Source: DATAYF01 sp036272735
GTDB lineage: Bacteria > Chloroflexota > Ktedonobacteria > Ktedonobacterales > Ktedonobacteraceae
Assembly (NCBI GenBank): GCA_036272735.1
Contig: DATAYF010000292.1
Coordinates: forward strand, 1 to 8,825
Direction of reading: 5' to 3'
DNA: 8,825 nt
How positions within the stretch are numbered: position 1 is the stretch's first letter; every line of letters starts with the position of its first letter. Made by a program: the position numbers and the translations under genes. This document shows, piece by piece, positions 6,490 to 8,825 of the stretch. The notes beneath the pieces were generated by a model. It searched no databases. It worked only from the letters and a program-made list of their open reading frames with translations, and had not been told where the DNA came from.

Positions 6490-6579
6490 TACTCCCCCGA
6501 CTTTTCACCGATTGAAGAGGCATGCTCCAAGTTGAAAGCTTTCTTACGCCGGGTGGGTGGGGTGAAATGGGTAGGATAG
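6490..6579 (+). pseudogene. IS630-family transposase C-terminal scrap
   Basis: The frame from 6490 reads YSPDFSPIEEACSKLKAFLR, then R, closely matching the IS630 signature YSPDfNPIE-x(3)-SKLK, in which the first Glu of PIEE is the third catalytic acid. The similarity ends after about 21 residues, and a stop follows at 6577-6579. Everything upstream of the YSPDF motif is missing and replaced by the other transposase fragment. The piece is non-functional. Confidence 0.7.
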
Positions 6580-6846
6580 ACGGCTGGCGAGGTGCCTTTT
6601 CAGGCCCTTTTCGAGGGTAGACTAAGATCCTAGCGATTTTGGTAACTGTTCAGAAGGGTGGAGTAAAAGACTTATTTCGTGCATATGCTGTCGCGCACTC
6701 CACTCTATCGAGCTCAAGAGCGAAAGAGCGTGTACGATTTGCATTTTCTACGCGGGTCTTCTGAACAGTTACTAGGGGCAGAGCTGTGGAATGCCTCGAC
6801 TAGATAAACTCATCAACAGCTTATTTCACCAAAGTTGGCCATGAGT
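6580..6846. other. Transposon-debris intergenic region
   Basis: No gene is seen. It holds the 131-bp inverted-repeat element at 6642-6772. To the right, 6812-6819 (ATCAACAG) and 6854-6861 (CTGTTGAT) form an 8-bp inverted repeat around a 34-base centre. Read on the minus strand, bases 6846-6826 (CTCATGGCCAACTTTGG) resemble the right end of the 124-bp element at 7521-7644 (CTCATGCCCACTTTAGG), so a decayed copy of that end seems to sit here. Confidence 0.4.
6642..6772. repeat. 131-bp MITE-like element with 15-bp inverted ends
   Basis: GTAACTGTTCAGAAG (6642-6656) is repeated exactly in inverse at 6758-6772. Inside, GTGGAGT (6658-6664) pairs with ACTCCAC (6697-6703). No reading frame of note is present. 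The bases flanking the ends do not form a clear target duplication. It is best read as a non-autonomous element or deletion derivative of an insertion sequence; the family was not identified. Confidence 0.6.
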
Positions 6847-6885
6847 CATGAAACTGTTGATTTCTTGGTAATTATCCTGTGGATG
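6847..6885 (+). repeat. 39-bp inverted repeat, left copy
   Basis: This 39-base segment starts CATGAAACTGTTGATTTC and ends CCTGTGGATG. It is present in inverse at 7483-7521 with a single mismatch (ATT here, the equivalent of ACT there). The two copies bracket the promoter region and the surviving part of the SDR gene. Confidence 0.8.
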
Positions 6886-6900
6886 AGTCACCGCAAAGGC

Positions 6901-6917
6901 TATACTATATTAGTATA
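6901..6917. promoter_or_regulatory. Palindromic operator candidate upstream of SDR
   Basis: TATACTATATTAGTATA is a perfect palindrome with 7-bp arms and a TAT centre. It contains TATACT, a 5/6 match to the -10 consensus, so a bound dimer would overlap the promoter. The core TACT-N5-AGTA recalls boxes of HxlR/MarR-like redox or quinone sensors (the YodB type has TACT-N7-AGTA), but no such regulator is encoded in this window. Confidence 0.5.
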
Positions 6918-6970
6918 AGTGAATTGTAGAGAATTTGTTGTGTAACTGTACGAAGGGAAGGAACAAGGAT

Positions 6971-7561
6971 ATGGCACGGTTAGCAGGAAAAGTCGCGGTT
7001 ATCACCGGATCGAGTCGGGGCATTGGGCGAGGCATTGCGCTCAAATTTGGGCGGGAAGGGGCAAAGGTGGTCGTCAATTATCAGGGCAATCGGGAAACGG
7101 CCGAGGCCGTTGTCAGAGACATCGTGGCTGAGGGCAGTGATGCTATAGCGGTGCAGGCGGATATGAGCGATGTCCAGCAGATTGAACGCCTGATGACGCG
7201 GGCTGTTGATCACTATGGGAAACTCAATATCCTGGTGAGCAACGCGGGGATCGAGCTTTTTAAAGCGCTGGCGGAAGTCACGGTAGAGGATTTTGATCAT
7301 CTCTTTGCCATTAACACGCGCGGCCAGTTCTTTGCAGCTCAGCAAGCAGCCAAACGGATGGAGGATAGAGGGCGGATTATCTTTACCTCGTCGATTAGCG
7401 TGACCAGAGGCATTGCCGGACATTCGCTCTATCCGGCGAGCAAGGCCGCGGTCGAGATTTTTGCTCGCAAGATGCGACAACACATCCACAGGATAGTTAC
7501 CAAGAAATCAACAGTTTCATGGCTCTTGTCCAATCTGGGGGCTTACAGGTCGCTTGCTTAA
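6971..7561 (+). pseudogene. Short-chain dehydrogenase/reductase, 3'-truncated
   Basis: The first about 165 residues are a classical NAD(P)-dependent SDR: the Rossmann glycine motif TGSSRGIGRG (T12-G21), SNAG, catalytic S141 (FTSSIS) and Y154-x-x-x-K158 (YPASK). Normal family members run to about 250 residues, with a PG loop and substrate-binding helices after SKAAVEIFAR. Here the similarity ends at about 7470-7482, where the 39-bp repeat begins, and the frame runs through repeat sequence to TAA 7559-7561 with an unrelated tail. The product would lack the dimerisation and substrate-binding part and is probably inactive. ATG 6971 is the start, with GGAAGGAA (6956-6963) as ribosome-binding site; the in-frame TTG at 6935 is unlikely. 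A palindromic operator candidate lies at 6901-6917. The substrate is unknown. Confidence 0.85.
7483..7521 (-). repeat. 39-bp inverted repeat, right copy
   Basis: This is the inverse partner of 6847-6885 (38 of 39 bases). It interrupts the SDR reading frame and directly abuts the 124-bp element beginning GGCTCTTGTCC at 7521. Together with the left copy it could be the terminus of a larger mobile element whose two copies face the SDR fragment from both sides. Confidence 0.8.
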
Positions 7562-7644
7562 CATATTGAGCAGGAAATTTCTCTTCATCGTATGCTTTTT
7601 GTGCAGAGCAAGCAGACAGTAAGCCCCTAAAGTGGGCATGAGCC
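7521..7644. repeat. 124-bp MITE-like element, long imperfect inverted ends
   Basis: The left end GGCTCTTGTCCAATCTGGGG, continuing GCTTACAG, pairs in inverse with the right end at 7617-7644 at 22 of 28 positions. Further in, GCTTGCT (7552-7558) matches AGCAAGC (7608-7614), giving a terminal repeat of nearly 40 bases. There is no coding content beyond the run-on tail of the SDR frame. The GGCTCTT start recalls ISL3-type ends, a tentative link. Similar TTTCAT strings flank both sides but are offset by one base, so they are not a clear target duplication. Confidence 0.65.
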
Positions 7645-7669
7645 ATTTCATTCCAAAATTTACACCCGC

Positions 7670-8095
7670 CTAACTCTTTATTTCTTTTGATGATATTTCT
7701 TCGGGCGTATCATCAGGAGAGAACAGCAGATCTTCGATAACTGCTGGGCTCGTCGCCCATCGAAGAATATGCTCCGCCTGACTAGTTAAATCTTCTATGC
7801 TCATCAAAGCCCACCGCAACTTGTCTCGTCGCTGACTGAAGAGAGGACGAGAAAGCTCTAAGCAGGCTTGCTCGAAATGTTGTTTGGATAAAACTAAGCA
7901 TAGTTGTAGCTGACGTTTTGAGCAAGCTATACCAAAATCATAGAGGCGTAGAAGACTTGTGACAATTTCTGCATTTTTAGGATCGACCTCATAGGCAGCA
8001 ATCACTTCACTCTTTTTTAGCCAGAGAACAGCAATATCTTCCAGTTGTACCTTCAAAGGTCTCCCTTCTATAAAAGGAACCATGCAGCGCTCCAC
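7670..8095 (-). CDS. Hypothetical protein, C-terminal part of a frameshifted gene
   Basis: A 141-residue frame starting at GTG 8095 (ATG 8083 is also possible) and ending at TAG 7670-7672. I do not recognise the family. The sequence is rich in Leu, Glu, Lys and Arg, with helical stretches (LEDIAVLWLKKSEVIAAYE, EIVTSLLRLYDFGIACSKRQ, HILRWATSPAVIEDLL) that suggest a helical-repeat or TPR-like protein without a membrane segment. No good ribosome-binding site precedes GTG 8095. The minus-strand frame upstream (8068-8340) overlaps it and looks like the same protein continued, so this is most likely the downstream piece of a broken gene. The base composition is visibly more AT-rich than the operons to the left, suggesting a different origin. 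Confidence 0.5.
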   Translation of the reverse strand: MERCMVPFIEGRPLKVQLEDIAVLWLKKSEVIAAYEVDPKNAEIVTSLLRLYDFGIACSKRQLQLCLVLSKQHFEQACLELSRPLFSQRRDKLRWALMSIEDLTSQAEHILRWATSPAVIEDLLFSPDDTPEEISSKEIKS

Positions 8096-8340
8096 TTCTT
8101 TACAATGGAAACCCTTAAAATGCGACTACAAATGTAATTACGAGCTATTATTTCTCTTGCTCGGATATGTTCAAAATTGTAAATACAAATAAGTAAATGC
8201 CTACAGTAATCAACCCAACATTGGTTAGCAGCTTGCGGCAGTATTTCACGTGCCACGTTTTGTCTATCAAACACCTCTAGCCAAACGAAACTACAGTTTT
8301 GGGCCCTCCAGTAGCCTAATGCCCCCTTAAAAAAGAGTTT
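8068..8340 (-). pseudogene. Hypothetical protein, upstream fragment of the same broken gene
   Basis: The minus-strand frame is open from 8340 to TAG 8068-8070. It reads KLFFKGALGYWRAQNCSFVW, then LEVFDRQNVAREILPQAANQ, CWVDYCRHLLICIYNFEHIR and on to VSIVKK. A one-base frame change near 8085-8095 would join VSIVKK to ERCMVPFIEG of the downstream frame, giving about 225 continuous residues. At the upstream side the frame stops at TAA exactly where the palindromic repeat (8341-8361) begins. The only start in the fragment is GTG 8274. This suggests a gene interrupted by a repeat and then frameshifted. The function is not recognised; the helix-rich character matches the downstream piece. Confidence 0.4.
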
Positions 8341-8397
8341 TTATTTGGCCCTGCCAAATAATATGGCAACGGGCCAAATACTTGTGACAATCACCAA
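8341..8397. repeat. Hairpin repeat, copy 1
   Basis: Bases 8353-8397 are repeated directly at 8638-8683 with one gap and about four substitutions. The left part can fold in two exclusive ways: TTATTTGGC (8341-8349) with GCCAAATAA (8353-8361), 9 bp around CCT, or TATTTGGCCC (8342-8351) with GGGCCAAATA (8371-8380), 10 bp around 19 bases. The repeat marks the upstream limit of the broken minus-strand gene. Confidence 0.7.
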
Positions 8398-8631
8398 AGT
8401 GTTTTGCTAATTGGCGTAGCTAAAGAGAGATTTATCCAGTCGTACTAATGGCCTTCAATGGGCTTTCCGTAAAGCCCCCCGACCGAAATGTAGCACCTGA
8501 TCTTGTCTCAGCCCCACTGTGCCAACGTTACAAAAGCTCCACTCCCTGGTGTTTGCGATAACCTACGATCACAGCCCCAAGATTTACGAAATCCAACAAG
8601 GCGAGTATCGACTGTTGTGAAGTACCACATC
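8398..8631. other. No recognisable gene between the two direct repeats
   Basis: Neither strand has a convincing gene. A perfect 7-bp hairpin with a 4-base loop (GGGCTTT-CCGT-AAAGCCC) lies at 8460-8477 and has no T-run on either side. Short minus-strand stretches look faintly coding (LALLDFVNLGAVIVGYRKHQ before a stop at about 8530, and VRLDKSLFSYAN near 8410-8450). They are interrupted by stops and match nothing I recognise. Confidence 0.4.
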
Positions 8632-8683
8632 TGGCCCGCCAAATATTTATGGCAACGGGCCAAATATGTGTGGCAATCACCAA
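8632..8683. repeat. Hairpin repeat, copy 2, downstream of gyrB
   Basis: This is the direct copy of 8353-8397. TGGCCCG (8632-8638) pairs perfectly with CGGGCCA (8656-8662), and CCA/TGG extend the stem inside. On the minus strand it begins about 10 bases after the gyrB stop codon, so it may act as a transcript 3'-end hairpin even though no clean T-run follows. Confidence 0.6.
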
Positions 8684-8693
8684 CCAAAACTCC

Positions 8694-8825
8694 CTACACG
8701 TCCAGATTGGCACGTTTGGAGTGGCTTTCGATAAACCTTCTTCTTGGGGCAACCTCGTCGCCCATCAGCATGTTGAAGATTTTGTCGGCTTCGTGGGCTT
8801 CTTCGATGTTTACACGCAGGATGGT
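8694..8825 (-). CDS. gyrB: DNA gyrase subunit B, C-terminal end (partial)
   Basis: Reading inward from the right edge on the minus strand, the frame gives TILRVNIEEAHEADKIFNML, then MGDEVAPRRRFIESHSKRAN and LDV before TAG at 8694-8696 (43 residues). The LMGDxVxPRRxFIE...NLD(V/I) ending is the hallmark of the GyrB/ParE Toprim-tail C-terminus. GyrB is the ATPase subunit of the type II topoisomerase that introduces negative supercoils. ParE or a second gyrB-like paralogue ends similarly and cannot be excluded from this fragment. The rest of the gene lies outside the window. It is the only conserved housekeeping gene here, and repeats crowd its 3' flank. Confidence 0.88.
   Translation of the reverse strand, partial: TILRVNIEEAHEADKIFNMLMGDEVAPRRRFIESHSKRANLDV

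Noticed and set aside
6980..7489. Minus-strand 169-residue frame opposite the SDR
   Set aside because: It is the antisense shadow of a gene with clear SDR catalytic motifs.
7512..7652. TTTCAT on both sides of the 124-bp element as a target duplication
   Set aside because: The two strings sit at different offsets from the element ends (by one base), which a true duplication would not do.
8341..8683. CRISPR array from repeated GCCAAATA blocks
   Set aside because: Only two copies of the larger unit, unequal spacing, and no cas genes; the blocks are parts of hairpins.
8528..8752. Minus-strand 74-residue frame
   Set aside because: Its first about 19 codons run out of frame over the real GyrB C-terminus, and the rest crosses a repeat; it is a shadow.

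Overview
The window looks like accessory chromosomal DNA from a free-living bacterium with a genome full of small repeats. GC is moderate (visibly above 50% in the genes up to about 7480, lower from about 7650 to 8640). The best guess for the host is Chloroflexota, possibly Ktedonobacteria. That rests only on the LiaS/NarL-style two-component pair, the TniB-like ATPase remnant and the abundance of MITE-like debris, so it is an inference, not a proof. No rRNA, tRNA or CRISPR array was seen.

Layout. (1) 1-430: gene-poor leader with a 171-bp element bounded by inverted repeats (123-293). (2) 431-3417: a four-helix membrane protein, then a HisKA_3 sensor histidine kinase and a NarL/LuxR response regulator; the last two form an operon. 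A long stem-loop sits between the membrane protein and the kinase. (3) 3418-4062: a 122-bp MITE-like element with perfect 22-bp ends, next to the 3' remnant of a TniB-type transposition ATPase. (4) 4200-6373: a compact regulatory module of a TetR repressor, a cupin and an alpha/beta-hydrolase. Each gene is preceded by a copy of the same operator-like site (ATTGCTTG plus an inverted partner). The tetR copy overlaps its own -10 and start codon, and the transcript is probably leaderless. (5) 6374-6885: transposon debris, with two unrelated transposase tails stuck together in different frames, a 131-bp inverted-repeat element and a palindromic repeat end. (6) 6886-7561: a short-chain dehydrogenase (SDR) gene cut off just after its catalytic YxxxK. 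It lies between two inverted copies of a 39-bp sequence (38/39 identical) and is followed by a 124-bp MITE-like element. (7) 7670-8340, minus strand: an unrecognised protein broken by a frameshift and cut upstream by a repeat. (8) 8341-8693: two direct copies of a hairpin-forming repeat with no recognisable gene. (9) 8694-8825, minus strand: the C-terminus of GyrB, entering from the right edge.

How the parts work together. The kinase and regulator should form a phosphorelay, with the neighbouring membrane protein as a possible but unproven partner. TetR probably represses itself, the cupin and the hydrolase until a small hydrophobic or aromatic ligand appears, and the two enzymes could then act on that ligand or on its breakdown products. 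Almost everything else is evidence of repeated insertion and decay between these functional islands and the conserved gyrB.
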